Positions 54,387 to 64,000 of a stretch of 64,000 nucleotides of DNA are shown piece by piece. The notes under the pieces are model-generated. The model was not told where the DNA came from, searched no databases, and saw nothing but the letters and a program-made list of their open reading frames with translations. The translations under genes and the position numbers were made by a program. Position 1 is the first letter of the stretch; each line of letters starts with the position of its first letter. Origin of the DNA: Amorphochlora amoebiformis (lineage: Eukaryota > Cercozoa > Chlorarachniophyceae); the NCBI GenBank assembly GCA_054601695.1, contig BAAHQB010000081.1, forward strand, positions 434,001 through 498,000, read 5' to 3'.

Positions 54387-55043
54387 TGTTATACTAGTTT
54401 CTAGATTCTAGAGCTACTTGCTAGACTTGATGCCTACTGTGACTAAACGATAATTTGGTTTGCATCCAGACAAATTATATATAGTCGAAGATTTTGCTTA
54501 TAATCCCTAAAGTAACTTGACTATAAGACTAGATTAATTCAGATATACTCTAAATACTAATACTATTAATCTAGGTAATACTAGTCTGTGACAATGGTAC
54601 TCTTGCTAGATCTATAACTAGGTTACCTAGTATCGGATTCTCTCTCTCGACTGTGTAGACATGCTAGTATCTAGAATATCCTAGTATCTGATCTCTGAAG
54701 AAATCCTCTCAGATACTACTAGTCTAGTAGTCTGTAGTAGCTAGATCTACTCTAGCTACATAGGCAAAAGCCTACTGTCTATTTTCTTTAGTCTAGATAG
54801 TAGTAACTCAGGATCGTATCAAAAGATTCTAGATTTACTGATTTACGAAGATTTTTAGATCTAGTACATTAACTAGATTAAGCTCAGTCTATATCTAGTA
54901 TATAGACAATAGCTACTGGAGTCACTGCGGTTCTACGTACTACTGATAAACTAGTTTTGTGATCTGGAACGTTTATAATGTTACTACGGTTACGCTAGTT
55001 ACGACTAGCTAGACTAGTGTGATGATCAAGTGGTGTAGGGTGA
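54387..55043. other. Convergent intergenic spacer, repeat-free and CTAG-rich
   Basis: About 650 bp between the 3' ends of the cyclase and glycosyltransferase genes. It has no microsatellite and CTAG recurs every few tens of bases, for example throughout 54400-54460 and 54660-54760. No coding signal was recognised. Confidence 0.55.
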
Positions 55044-63773
<8,730 letters not shown>

Positions 63774-64000
63774 CTGTGAAATGAACACAATTTCTATGCC
63801 TCTGATTGCGAGTATGAAGATGTTGGTATACTAACATTAGGAATACATTTGAGTGTCAAAAATGATGTATATGTATACAAACACGTAAGTATATAAAATG
63901 CTTTTGTATATTTGTATATACATATATAGTATGTATGCATATGTATACACATATACGAGCTACGAATCCCTACGATTTATGTTTGGATGATTTGTACATT

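Overview
This is nuclear DNA of a eukaryote. Most of it is simple-sequence repeat: (TA)n microsatellite, TTAGGG/CCCTAA telomere-type repeat, GA/CT tracts and one large A/T homopolymer. The long open frames in it (strings of Tyr-Ile, Leu-Thr, Arg-Val, Ser-Leu) are translations of repeats. The lineage cannot be settled from the window; TTAGGG repeats, GT-AG introns and a standard stop-codon pattern fit many protists, algae and animals. No rRNA, tRNA or CRISPR was seen.

The repeats hide about 80 very short exons (13-454 nt, mostly 30-80 nt) with GT...AG borders and consistent intron phases. Joined on paper they give five genes in strictly alternating orientation. (1) A minus-strand ankyrin-repeat protein runs from about 8.03 kb off the left edge. 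(2) A plus-strand organellar peptide chain release factor RF1 (8.65/9.23-24.89 kb) has both the PAT codon-reading motif and the GGQ catalytic motif. (3) A minus-strand JmjC oxygenase of the ribosomal-oxygenase (NO66/MINA53-like) group (44.85-27.01 kb) has the HxD...H iron triad. (4) A plus-strand cyclase / kynurenine-formamidase-type metal hydrolase runs from about 45.3 to 54.39 kb. (5) A minus-strand GT-A-like glycosyltransferase runs from 55.04 kb off the right edge.

Genes 1/2 and 3/4 are head to head, with short divergent spacers (8.05-8.65 and 44.85-45.3 kb). Genes 2/3 and 4/5 are tail to tail. The convergent spacers (about 26.3-27.0 and 54.4-55.0 kb) are the only long stretches free of simple repeats, and both look rich in the tetranucleotide CTAG.

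Two patterns stand out. First, telomere-type repeats sit inside introns, touch splice sites, and mostly carry the C-rich strand as the sense strand of the host gene. Second, many exons have partial copies ('exon-edge echoes') in a neighbouring intron: acceptor side plus exon start is copied into the upstream intron, exon end plus donor side into the downstream intron. The window also holds a TTAGGC array, a candidate solo LTR and several minisatellites. All exon calls were made by eye from splice signals, phase and motif recognition; no alignment or database search was run.
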